Shown here: positions 42,273-50,953 of the stretch, one piece after another | Layout of the letters: every line of letters starts with the position of its first letter | Position numbering within the stretch: the stretch's first letter is position 1 | NCBI RefSeq assembly: GCF_900104815.1 | Contig: NZ_FNTD01000004.1 | Span: 124,001-188,000, forward strand | DNA from: Streptomyces misionensis | GTDB taxonomy: Bacteria > Actinomycetota > Actinomycetes > Streptomycetales > Streptomycetaceae | Reading direction: 5' to 3' | Length of the DNA stretch: 64,000 nt | Translations under genes and position numbers: made by a program | The notes under the pieces: model-generated | The model's input: the letters and a program-made list of their open reading frames with translations, nothing else | The model's database searches: none | What the model was told of the DNA's origin: nothing

Positions 42273-43535
42273 GTGACAGCACACCCACCGAACGGACCGT
42301 GGCCCCGTCGCCGGCGGGTCCGCCGGCCCGTCCTCGTCGCGCTCACCGTCGTCTCGGCGGTCGTGGCCGGCGCCGCGCTGGCCGGCTGCGGCCAGTCCCG
42401 CGACCCCGGCGTGTACACCGTCCTGAACTCGTCGACGGACGACTCGTACCACAGCTGGGACGCGGCGGCCCTCGAACGCTGCGGCAAACGGCTCGGCGTC
42501 ACCGTCCGGCAGCAGTCCGTCCCGGCCGACCAGGTCATGACCAAGTCGCTGCGGATGGCGTCCTCCAAGTCACTGCCGGACATCATCCAGTTCGACGGCT
42601 CCGAGATGCCGGCCTTCGCGGAGACCGGCGGTCTGATGGACCTGAGGAAACTGGGCGTCGACACCACCGACGTGCCGCAGGGCATCGTCGACTACGGCTC
42701 CTACAAGGGCACGTACTACGGCGCGGCACGCACGGTGAACACGCTGGCGCTCTTCTACAACAAGGACGTCCTCGAAAAGGCCGGTGCCAAGGTGCCGACC
42801 ACGTGGGACGAGATGCGCGAGACGGCCAGGAAGCTCACCCGGGGCCACCGGTACGGCATCGCCCTGAGCGCGGGCGGGGCGGAGGACGGCGTCTACCAGT
42901 TCACGCCGTTCATGTGGTCCAACGGCGGTGACGAGACCCGCCTCGACAGCCCGCAGGTCGTCCAGGCGCTCGACTACTGGAAGTCGCTGCTCTCCGACGG
43001 CTCGCTGTCGAAGTCGACGATCAACTGGACCCAGGCCGACGTCAACGACCAGTTCATGGCCGGGAACGCCGCCATGATGATCAATGGCCCATGGCAGGTC
43101 GAGACCCTCAACACCAAGAAGAACCTGCACTGGGGCATCGCGCGGATTCCCGTCCCCCGGGCGGGGGACGACTCCGTCGGCCCGCTGGGCGGCGGTGAGC
43201 TGACCATCCCGGACATCGGTGACACCGCGCGCGAGAAGACATCCGCGAAGATCGTCAACTGCTTGACGAGCGAGCAGGAGGAAGTGACCTACGCGCTCAA
43301 CAGCTGGATGATCCCGGCCAACCGGAAGGCCGCCGCCGTCTGGCGCAAGAAGGTCCCTTCCCTCAGCTCACTGGCCGACCAGGTCGCGGTGGCGCGCTCG
43401 CGCACCGCCAAGGCCGGCTCCGGCTGGACCACGATCTCCCTCGCCCTGCAGAGCGCGTTCCAGTCGGCGCTCACCGGCCAGTCCTCCGCGGCGGCACTGA
43501 AGCACGCGCAGGCGCGCGTCGAGAGCGGGAAGTGA
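42273..43535 (+). CDS. Sugar ABC transporter substrate-binding lipoprotein
   Basis: A 420-aa solute-binding protein. A basic N-region and hydrophobic stretch lead to the lipobox ALAGC (Cys39), so it is anchored outside the membrane. The body follows the MalE/family 1 pattern: DIIQFDGSEMPAFAETGGLMDL, YYGAARTVNTLALFYNKDVLEKAGAK (broken here for length), TTWDEMRETARKLT, MINGPWQVE. GTG at 42273 has AAGGG upstream. First gene of an importer operon likely taking up xylose-containing oligosaccharides, judging by the GH31 neighbour. Confidence 0.9.
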   Translation: MTAHPPNGPWPRRRRVRRPVLVALTVVSAVVAGAALAGCGQSRDPGVYTVLNSSTDDSYHSWDAAALERCGKRLGVTVRQQSVPADQVMTKSLRMASSKSLPDIIQFDGSEMPAFAETGGLMDLRKLGVDTTDVPQGIVDYGSYKGTYYGAARTVNTLALFYNKDVLEKAGAKVPTTWDEMRETARKLTRGHRYGIALSAGGAEDGVYQFTPFMWSNGGDETRLDSPQVVQALDYWKSLLSDGSLSKSTINWTQADVNDQFMAGNAAMMINGPWQVETLNTKKNLHWGIARIPVPRAGDDSVGPLGGGELTIPDIGDTAREKTSAKIVNCLTSEQEEVTYALNSWMIPANRKAAAVWRKKVPSLSSLADQVAVARSRTAKAGSGWTTISLALQSAFQSALTGQSSAAALKHAQARVESGK

Positions 43536-43545
43536 GGCAACCACC

Positions 43546-44493
43546 GTGTCCACCACCACCGTCGCGGGCCCCGCGGCCGTCGGCAGCACCGCCGAAGCCG
43601 CCCCCGACCCGGCCCGCGCCCGCCGGCGGCGCACACTCGCGCAGTGGGGCTTCGTGGCCCCCGCCGTGCTGTTCATGCTGCTGTTCTTCGGCTACCCGCT
43701 CGTCCGCAACATCGTGATGAGCTTCCAGCACTACACGCCCTCGACCTTCTTCACCGGCAAGGCCCCCTTCAACGGCCTGGACAACTGGCGCACCGTCTTC
43801 GGCGACGACCTGTTCGGCAAGGCCCTGTGGCAGACGATCGTCTTCACGATCGGCTCGCTGGTCGGGCAGTTCTGCATCGGCCTGGGCCTGGCGGTGTTCT
43901 TCAACCGCAGGTTCCCGCTGGGCGGTGTGCTGCGCGCGCTGATGCTGCTGCCCTGGCTGGTGCCCATGGTCGTCTCCGGCATCGTCTGGCGGCGCATCCT
44001 GGACCAGGACACCGGTGTGCTGAACTCCTTCCTCGGGCTGTTCGGCATCGGCCACACGCCCTGGCTGACCAGTACGCACATGGCGCTGCTCGCCGTGATC
44101 CTGGTGAACATCTGGATCGGCATCCCGTTCAACACGGTGATCCTCTACGGCGGCCTCCAGGAACTTCCGCGTGAGGTCCACGAGGCCGCCGCCCTCGACG
44201 GCGCCTCGGCCTGGCGCACCTTCCGCTCGGTCACGCTGCCGCTGCTGAAACCCGTCATCACCGTCGTGCTCGTGCTGGGCTTCATGTCCACGGTCAAGAT
44301 CCTCGACCTGGTACTGGCGCTCACCGACGGCGGTCCCGCCGACTCCACGCAGACCCTGGGCACGCTGACCTACCAGGACTCCTTCGTCCGACTGGACTTC
44401 GGGGCCGGCGCGGTGGTCGGCAACGTCCTGGTCCTGATCTCCGCCGTGTTCGCGGTGTTCTACCTGCGGGCCAACCGCAACGAAGGGAAGTGA
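43546..44493 (+). CDS. Sugar ABC transporter permease (MalF type)
   Basis: A 315-aa membrane protein with six or more hydrophobic segments and the EAA loop EVHEAAALDGASAWRTF for docking the ATPase. Ten bases after the binding-protein stop. No ATPase gene is in the operon, as usual in Streptomyces where MsiK serves many importers. Confidence 0.9.
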   Translation: MSTTTVAGPAAVGSTAEAAPDPARARRRRTLAQWGFVAPAVLFMLLFFGYPLVRNIVMSFQHYTPSTFFTGKAPFNGLDNWRTVFGDDLFGKALWQTIVFTIGSLVGQFCIGLGLAVFFNRRFPLGGVLRALMLLPWLVPMVVSGIVWRRILDQDTGVLNSFLGLFGIGHTPWLTSTHMALLAVILVNIWIGIPFNTVILYGGLQELPREVHEAAALDGASAWRTFRSVTLPLLKPVITVVLVLGFMSTVKILDLVLALTDGGPADSTQTLGTLTYQDSFVRLDFGAGAVVGNVLVLISAVFAVFYLRANRNEGK

Positions 44494-45341
44494 CGGGCAT
44501 GGCGACCACCCCTCACGCCACCGGGGCCGTCGGCAGGCCGAAGCGCCGCTGGGGCACGACGGCCGTCGGCCTCCTCATCCTGTGCGTGATGCTGTTCCCG
44601 CTGTACTGGATGGTCAACACCGCGCTGCAACCCGACTCCGGGCTGCTGGAGGTGGACCCGGTTCCGCACGGTCTGGACCTGTCCGGCTTCTCCTCGGCGC
44701 TGACCGAGCAGGGCGGCCATCTGCTGACCTCGCTCGTCGTCGCGCTCGGCGCCGTCGTGATCTGTCTGGCGTTCTCCGCGCCGGCCGCCTACGGCCTCGC
44801 GCAGTTCAGGCTGCGCGGCGCGCGGACCGTGGTGTTCGGCACCCTGATCACACAGATGGTGCCGGGCATCGTCATCGCCAACGCGCTGTACAGCACGTAC
44901 GTGGACCTCGGCCTGGTCAACTCCTACTTCGGTCTGATGCTGGCCGACGCCTCCCTGGGCATCCCCTTCGCGATCGTGCTGATGCGGTCCTTCATGATGG
45001 CCATCCCGCGCGAGGTCATCGAGGCGGCCGAGGTGGACGGAGCCGGCCGGATGCGCACCTTCGTCCGGGTCGTGCTGCCGATGAGCCGCAACTCGCTGAT
45101 CACCGCCGGGCTGTTCTCGTTCCTGTACGCATGGAGCGACTTCATGTTCGCGCTCACCCTCAACACCACCGACCACGTCAAGCCGGTCACCCTCGGCATC
45201 TACCAGTACATCGGCGCGCACGTCGGCGACTGGGGCTCGGTCATGGCCGCCTCCGTCCTCGCCGCGATCCCCGCGGCGGTCCTGCTCGTCCTCGCCCAGA
45301 AGTACATCGCCGCCGGCATCACCGGTGGTTCCGTCAAGTGA
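44490..45341 (+). CDS. Sugar ABC transporter permease (MalG type)
   Basis: A 283-aa permease with six hydrophobic segments and the EAA loop EVIEAAEVDGAGRMRTF. GTG at 44490 overlaps the previous stop by four bases; an ATG at 44499 is possible. It completes the importer. Its own stop overlaps the GTG of what used to be a further gene (see 45338-45486). Confidence 0.9.
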   Translation: MTGMATTPHATGAVGRPKRRWGTTAVGLLILCVMLFPLYWMVNTALQPDSGLLEVDPVPHGLDLSGFSSALTEQGGHLLTSLVVALGAVVICLAFSAPAAYGLAQFRLRGARTVVFGTLITQMVPGIVIANALYSTYVDLGLVNSYFGLMLADASLGIPFAIVLMRSFMMAIPREVIEAAEVDGAGRMRTFVRVVLPMSRNSLITAGLFSFLYAWSDFMFALTLNTTDHVKPVTLGIYQYIGAHVGDWGSVMAASVLAAIPAAVLLVLAQKYIAAGITGGSVK

Positions 45342-45486
45342 CGACGACGCCCGCCGCCCCGCACCGGCTCGCGCCGGCCTCCCCGCGTTCGCGGTCACCA
45401 TCGGCGAGATACGGCAGTACGCGCCGGGTATCGCCCTGTCGGCGTTCGCCCTGCACGTGGGGCGCTACCGGCTCCTGGACTCCTAG
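45338..45486 (+). pseudogene. Collapsed fourth gene of the sugar operon
   Basis: A GTG at 45338 overlaps the permease stop (GTGA), the usual coupling signal, and begins VTTTPAAPHRLAPA like a normal gene start. The same short stretch then gives, in another frame, AFAVTIGEIRQYAPGIALSA, FALHVGRYRLLDS and a stop at 45484-45486, which looks like the natural C-terminus of a protein. The middle appears deleted. Family not recognised; a glycosidase or sugar-modifying enzyme would fit the context. Confidence 0.45.
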
Positions 45487-45640
45487 GTCGTGTCCGCAAA
45501 GTCAGGGCAACCAGAGCAGTAGGCAGGCGATGGTGACCATGGCTTGGTAGTGGCGGGCGCGTTTGTCGTAACGCGTGGCCAGGGCCTTGTGGTGCTTGAG
45601 CTTGTTGAAGCAGCGCTCGGTGACCGGTGGTCGGCCCGGG
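45487..45640 (-). mobile_element. 3' end of an IS5-type insertion sequence (truncated)
   Basis: On the minus strand the tail reads VTERCFNKLKHHKALATRYD, KRARHYQAMVTIACLLLWL and a stop, the conserved C-terminus of IS5-family transposases including the catalytic Glu region (ERCFNKLK). About 120 bp of coding sequence plus an end segment remain; the rest of the element is lost and abuts a GMC oxidoreductase fragment. A recombination scar. Confidence 0.75.
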
Positions 45641-46788
45641 CACTGGAGCCGTACCGGCGCGAAGCCGTGGACCGGATGGGCCTGCACACCGGGCCCGACG
45701 AGGAACTCTCCGCGTGGGCCTCGGCCGCTCTGACGGCGGCGGGCGAACTCGGTTACCCGGAAGTGGACATGGGCACCCCCGGTCCGCCCGGCCACGGGCG
45801 ACCCCTGCTCAACACGGTGGAACGGGCTGCGTTTCAACGCCGCCTTCGCCTACCTGGACCCGGCGACCCGGGCACGGCCCAACCTGACGATCCTCGACCA
45901 CGCCCTGGTGGACCGGCTGGTGGTGCGCCGGGGCCGGGTCCGCGGCGCGCAGGTCGTCGTGGAGGGCGAGCGGACCACCCTGGTGGCCCGCACCTACGTA
46001 CTGGCCTGCGGCACCTACGGCTCCCCCGCCGTGCTCCTGCGCAGCGGCATCGGTCCGGCCGCGCACCTGAAGGAGATCGACGTCCGGTGCGAGACGGACC
46101 TGCCGGGCGTCGGCGCCAACCTGTCCGACCAGCCGGGTGTCTTCGTGCCGCTGTCCCCCACGCCCGAGCTGAACGCGCGCCTGGCGGCCAAGGAAGCGCG
46201 CGGGGAGCTGTACGTCAGCCGGATGCTGGTCCGGGCCGCCAGCGAGTACTGCCCGGACGGGGCGTGGGACCTGCACCTGCTGCCCACGGCCGGCCCGCCG
46301 CTGTTCGGCAAGCTGCCGCCGGGGCGGTACGAGGCCGGGACCTCCGCCTTCCTGATGAAGCCGGTCTCCCGTGGACAGGTCCGGCTGCGCTCGGCCGATC
46401 CGCTCGAATCCCCCGTCATCGATCCCAGGTTCCTGACGGACCCCGAAGGCCGCGACGTGGCGGTGCTGCGCTCGGGGCTCAGGAAGGTGGCGGACCTGGC
46501 GGCGGCGCTGCGGCCGCTTGCGGCTCCGACGGACGCGACACCGGCCCACACCCTGTCCGACGCGGACCTGCGCGGACGGGTGGGCACCTACTGGCACCCC
46601 GTCGGGACCTGCGCCGCGGGCCCGGCGGACGACCCGCGGGCGGTGGTCGACGGGCAGGGAGCGGTCCACGGCGTGCCGAACCTCCGGATCGCCGACGCCT
46701 CCGTCCTGCCGACCGTCCCCGCCGCCAACACCCAGCTGCCGGTCCTGGCCGTCGGGCCGGGATGCTGGCCGACGCCCTTCCCGCCTGA
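45640..46788 (+). pseudogene. GMC-family oxidoreductase, truncated and frameshifted
   Basis: FAD-dependent choline/glucose oxidase-type protein missing its N-terminal FAD-binding third. Homology starts near REAVDRMGL, changes frame near 45783 (then NAAFAYLDPATRARPNLTIL), continues through LRSGIGPAAHLKEIDV and VGTYWHPVGTCAAGP with the catalytic His and PAANTQLPVLAV, and shifts again near 46757 to reach AGMLADALPA and stop. The loss of the dinucleotide fold makes it dead. It was probably part of the sugar operon. Confidence 0.8.
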
Positions 46789-46820
46789 CCGCCCCCACCC
46801 CACCTCCGCGGAGACTTCTG

Positions 46821-47766
46821 ATGGCAGCACGGACCGACATACGCGCGCACCGGCTGGTGTACGGCTGCATGGGCCTGGGCGGCGGCTGGGACAGCCGGCC
46901 GTACACGTCCGAGGACATCCGGCACGCCGAAACCGCGATCGAGGCGGCCCTGGCCGCCGGGATCACGGCGTTCGACCACGCCGACATCTACCGGTACGGC
47001 AAGTCGGAGGCCGTCTTCGGCGAGGTCCTCGCCCGGACGCCCGGGCTGCGCCGGCGCATCGTCATCCAGGGAAAGTGCGGCATCCGGCTGCCCGACGGCG
47101 AGCGGCCCGGACACTACGACCTGCGGGGGGCGAGCATCCGGCGGCGGGTCGAGGAGAGTCTCGTCCGGCTGCGCACGGACGCCCTGGACGTCCTCCTGCT
47201 GCACCGGCCGGACCCTCTCGCCGACCCCGAGGACATCGCCGAGGCCCTGACGTCCCTGCACGCCCAGGGGCTGGTCCGGCAGTTCGGCGTCTCCAACATG
47301 AGCGGCCCGCAGATCGCGCTCCTCCAGGCCCACCTGGACGTTCCGCTGGTCGTCGACCAGCTGGAGATGAGCCTGGCCCGCCGGGACTGGGTGGAGGCGG
47401 GCGTCCTGTTCAACACGCCGGCCGGCGCCGGGCACGGCTTCGCGGCCGGCACGCTGGAACACTGCGCGGCCCAGGGCATCCGGCTCCAGGCCTGGGGACC
47501 GCTCGCCCGGGGCAGCCTCATCGCCGACCCGGACTCGGCGGTGTGCCGACTCGTCACCAATCTCGCCCGGCGCAAGGGGACCACACCGCAGACCGTCCTG
47601 CTGTGGTGGCCGCAACGCCACCCGGGCGGGCATCGCCCCGGTCATCGGCACGGCCCGACCCGAACGCATCGCGGCCTGCCGGGACGCGGCCCTGCGCGAG
47701 CCGGACCTCACCCACGAGGAGTGGTACGAGCTGTGGGTCGCCGCGCGCGGCGCGCCCCTCCCCTGA
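46821..47766 (+). pseudogene. Aldo/keto reductase with a C-terminal frameshift
   Basis: ATG at 46821 with GGAG seven bases upstream. AKR pattern: LVYGCMGLGGGWDSRPY, FDHADIYRYGKSEAVFG (catalytic Asp and Tyr), VIQGKCGIRL (Lys), then QFGVSNMSGPQ. Near 47625 one extra base shifts the frame; the true end GIAPVIGTARPERIAACRDA to VAARGAPLP is in another frame and stops at 47764-47766. Corrected length 314 aa, so only about 45 residues are affected. Either a recent mutation or a sequencing error in a GC-rich run. Confidence 0.8.
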
Positions 47767-48474
47767 GACGGGGGATGGAACCTGGAACGGGCGCGCCCCC
47801 GCGTCAGATACGGCCGGCCTCGCGCGCCGGCGCGGGCCCGTTCACACCGCCGCGGTCACGGCGAAGCCGTCCGCTGCGCCGGCCGGCCGTACTCCCAGAC
47901 GCCGTCGTTTCGCGGAGCAGATCGACGGCTGCTCCTGATGAGGTGTCATCGGCGGGGCGGCACGGTGGAATTCGGAGTATGAAAACCGGATACGGGCGGG
48001 AGTCGGACTTGCGCGTCGAGGCGGCCCGCACTGGCCGAGGCAGAAGAAAATCGCGACTGTGTGCCGGGGCTCCACGACATGATGAGCAGGGTGAATTGCG
48101 GGGACCCTCCCCGCCCTCCTCCTTGTGATCGGCGTGGCGAGTTCTGTGTCGGGTCCGTGAGGAAACCGCAGACCGGTTGTGAATATCCGGTCCCTTATCC
48201 GTGTCCTTCACCACAGCATTGCCGTAAAGCAACCAATCGAGGTGTGGCGATATGGCCGGCCGATGTACCGATATGTGGCCCCGCACCCGCCCCCAAGCAG
48301 CTTGAGCAGCTTCGACACGGACTCGAGTGGCCTGCTCGCGGAGGGCTTTATGATCGTCGGCGAACTACTGGCTTTGCGTCCGTCCTCCTGTCGTCGACGT
48401 TTCTCGGCGACCGCGAATGCAAGAACTCCGAGCGAGTCGCGTGACCGAGACGCAGAGGAAGAAGGGTGAACTCC
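47767..48474. other. 708-bp stretch without a confident gene
   Basis: No family recognised on either strand. An open frame from GTG at 48179 to 48469 (RSLIRVLHHSIAVKQPIEVW...) is not supported by codon pattern. The part 48170-48260 is clearly less GC-rich than its surroundings and probably holds the promoter of the YceI genes. Confidence 0.5.
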
Positions 48475-49389
48475 ATGGCTCTCGGGCTGCTCCGTCGTCG
48501 GCGTTCCCGTGGTGCCTCCGGTGCCGTGTCGAGCATCTCGGTCCCCCTGCCGCCCGGTGCCGGTGCGTTCGGCTTCGAGGTGCTCGATCCCATGGGACAG
48601 CCCATGGGCGGAGCCGAGGTCACCGTGACCGCGCTGGACAGCCACCGGGTCGCCACGCGTGGCACCACCGACCCCCACGGCTACTTCATAGCGACGCTGC
48701 CACCCGGCTCCTACAGCGTGATGATCGCGGCCGAGGGCCTCTCCCCCGCCCGCGAGAACCTCGACATCGCGGCCGGGGTGGCTCTGCCGACCGCGCGCAT
48801 CACGCTCCAGCCCGCCCGCCAGATGGAACTCCCGACAGCCGGTACCTGGCTGTTCGACCCCCCGCACACCGCGATCCGGTTCATCGCCAAACACGTGGGC
48901 ATGGCCCATGTCCACGGACGGTTCACCCGTTTCCAGGGCAGCATCCGCGTCGCCCCGAACATGGCCGACTCCCAGGTGGCGGTGCGCATCGACGCCTCCA
49001 GCGTCACCACGGGCAACAACACACGCGACAACCACCTGCGTTCCGCCGACTTCCTGGACGTCGAACGCTACCCGTACATCGACTTCACCAGCACCCGGTT
49101 CGCCCACCGCGGCGGCTCCAAGTGGACCCTGCACGGCACCCTCACCATGCACGGCACCAGCCGTTCCGTCGGCCTCGACACCACCTACCTCGGATCGATC
49201 AACGGAGGCTACGAGCAGGAACTGCGCTGCGCGGCCCTCGCGAAGGCCGAACTCCACCGGGAGGACTTCACCCTCAACTGGCGCTCCATGCTCGCCCGCG
49301 GTATCGCGGTCGTCGGACCGACCGTCCAACTGGAGCTGGACGTACAGGCGATGTACCGCACCCACGACACGCCCACGCCACCGCAGTAA
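48475..49389 (+). CDS. YceI-family protein with N-terminal carboxypeptidase-regulatory/CnaB-like domain
   Basis: A 304-aa two-domain protein. Residues about 15-115 form a beta-sandwich like a carboxypeptidase-regulatory domain (GFEVLDPMGQPMGGAEVTVT, DPHGYFIATLPPGSYSVMIA). Residues 118-300 are a YceI lipocalin-like barrel: TWLFDPPHTAIRFIAKHVGM, RSADFLDVERYPYIDFTST, HGTLTMHGTSRSVGL. YceI barrels bind polyisoprenoid or other lipids. No signal peptide is seen. ATG 48475, with an in-frame GTG at 48466 as alternative. First of a YceI pair. Confidence 0.85.
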   Translation: MALGLLRRRRSRGASGAVSSISVPLPPGAGAFGFEVLDPMGQPMGGAEVTVTALDSHRVATRGTTDPHGYFIATLPPGSYSVMIAAEGLSPARENLDIAAGVALPTARITLQPARQMELPTAGTWLFDPPHTAIRFIAKHVGMAHVHGRFTRFQGSIRVAPNMADSQVAVRIDASSVTTGNNTRDNHLRSADFLDVERYPYIDFTSTRFAHRGGSKWTLHGTLTMHGTSRSVGLDTTYLGSINGGYEQELRCAALAKAELHREDFTLNWRSMLARGIAVVGPTVQLELDVQAMYRTHDTPTPPQ

Positions 49390-49602
49390 CCCCTCACCGG
49401 GGGTCGCCCGACGCGGGTGCGGAACGGCAGGCGCGTTCCGTTCGTACGCGGGTGCCGTCGAGCCCGTCCGGCAGCGCACCTCCGCCTCGCGTGGCGGCTC
49501 CACCGTCGACCCCGTTCACCTCAGGCCGGGTCACCGATCGGGGCAGCGCCCCGGCGGCATCTCGACAGCACAGAGCAATCAGATGGGAAAGGGCTCACGA
49601 TC

Positions 49603-50256
49603 ATGGGTATCTTCGGCCGACGCCAGACCGCCGTCAGCGAGCCGGCCCCGGCTGCCGGCACCGGGGCCTCCGTCGCGGAGGCCACGTCCCGGGATGTCGC
49701 GCTCGACCCTGCGCTTCGAGCCCTGACCGGGCGATGGACCATCGACCGCCCGCACAGCCGCATCGGGTTCTCCGTACGGCACGCCATGGTCACGACGGTC
49801 CGTGGCGCCTTCGCCGATTACGACAGCGCGTTGTACTTCGACGGAGCCCGGCCCTCCGAGTCCCGGGCCGAACTCGTCATCCGGGTGGCCAGCGTCGACA
49901 CGGGCGTGGAGCAGAGGGACGCGCACATCGTCGGCGCCGACTTCTTCGACGCACGCCGGTACCCGGAGATGACCTTCCGCAGCACCTCCACCGTCCACGA
50001 GGGCGGAGAGACCTTCCGCATGACCGGGGACCTCACCATCCGCGACGTCACCCGGCCCGTCGACCTGCAACTCGACTACCTCGGCTCCGTCCTGGACCCG
50101 TTCGGCTTCGAGCGAGCCGGCTTCGACGGCACCACCACCATCGACCGCACCGAGTGGGGTCTGGTCTACAACCAGCGCCTCAAGGCAGGCGGCACCATGG
50201 TGAGCGAGAAGGTCCGGCTGCAGTTCGACATCTCCGCGATCCGGTCGACGTCGTAG
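49603..50256 (+). CDS. YceI-family protein
   Basis: A 217-aa protein with a short linker N-terminus and a YceI barrel: TGRWTIDRPHSRIGFSVRHA, VGADFFDARRYPEMTFRSTS, GDLTIRDVTRPVDLQLDYLG and FDISAI at the end. Typical isoprenoid-binding fold; no signal peptide. Separated by 213 bp from the previous YceI gene and probably a diverged duplicate that lacks the extra N-terminal domain. Confidence 0.9.
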   Translation: MGIFGRRQTAVSEPAPAAGTGASVAEATSRDVALDPALRALTGRWTIDRPHSRIGFSVRHAMVTTVRGAFADYDSALYFDGARPSESRAELVIRVASVDTGVEQRDAHIVGADFFDARRYPEMTFRSTSTVHEGGETFRMTGDLTIRDVTRPVDLQLDYLGSVLDPFGFERAGFDGTTTIDRTEWGLVYNQRLKAGGTMVSEKVRLQFDISAIRSTS

Positions 50257-50327
50257 GGCGCGTCGAGGCGCCCAGAGCCGCGGGAAAATCGTTGGGCCGC
50301 TCGGCTTGCTCCCGGCATGATCTGCTC

Positions 50328-50897
50328 GTGGACACCTATCTGGAGACCGAGCGTCTCACCCTGCGCCGCTTCACTGCCGATGACGCGGACCTGCTGATCG
50401 AGCTGGACAGCGACCCGGCGGTGATGCGCTATCTGAGCGGCGGCAGTCCCACCCCGCCGGAAACCGTCCGCGAGCTCCATCTGCCGAACATCCTCGCCGG
50501 CTACGACAAGTGGGGCGGCGACCTCGGACTGTTCGCCGCGCACGAGAAGGACGGGGGCGCGTTCATAGGCTGGTTCGTCCTGCGTCCCGAGCCGCAGGCC
50601 CCGCTGGACGAGGTCGAACTCGGCTACCGGCTGCGGCGGGCGGCTTGGGGCAGGGGCTATGCCACCGAGGGCTCACGGGCCTTGCTGGCCAAGGCGTTCA
50701 CGGAACTGGGCGTGCGCATGGTCTGGGCCGAGACGATGTCCGTGAACCGCGGTTCGCGCAACGTCATGCAGAAGCTCGACATGTCCCTCGCGGGCACCAT
50801 CCCCACTCCCTCCGACATGGAGATGGTCGAGGGCTCCGAGCACGGCGGCGTACGGTACGAGATCACCAGGGAGCAGTGGGAGGCGCAGCGGAGCTGA
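50328..50897 (+). CDS. GNAT-family N-acetyltransferase (RimJ/RimL-like)
   Basis: A 189-aa acetyltransferase: LETERLTLRRFTADDADLLI opening, the VELGYRLRRAAWGRGYATEG block with the acetyl-CoA pyrophosphate loop RRAAWGRGYA, and NRGSRNVMQKLDM near the end. Length and motifs fit RimJ/RimL-type enzymes acting on protein N-termini or small amines. GTG start at 50328. Confidence 0.87.
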   Translation: MDTYLETERLTLRRFTADDADLLIELDSDPAVMRYLSGGSPTPPETVRELHLPNILAGYDKWGGDLGLFAAHEKDGGAFIGWFVLRPEPQAPLDEVELGYRLRRAAWGRGYATEGSRALLAKAFTELGVRMVWAETMSVNRGSRNVMQKLDMSLAGTIPTPSDMEMVEGSEHGGVRYEITREQWEAQRS

Positions 50898-50934
50898 CAC
50901 GGCGTCCCGGTCCCGGCGGCAGCCCCTCGCCCGC

Positions 50935-50953
50935 ACCGGGTGTCACCCGGTGT
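50935..50953. terminator. Small convergent hairpin
   Basis: CACCGGGT-GTC-ACCCGGTG between the GNAT and aminotransferase genes, overlapping the latter's stop codon. Perfect 8-bp stem. Confidence 0.5.

Noticed and set aside
41659..42288. Extended N-terminus of the alpha-xylosidase
   Set aside because: The in-frame extension covers the divergent operator region and lacks a ribosome site; the ATG at 41658 has one and gives YicI-like length and residue numbering.
48179..48469. 96-codon frame before the first YceI gene
   Set aside because: No family features, weak start and unlike codon pattern; more likely promoter DNA.
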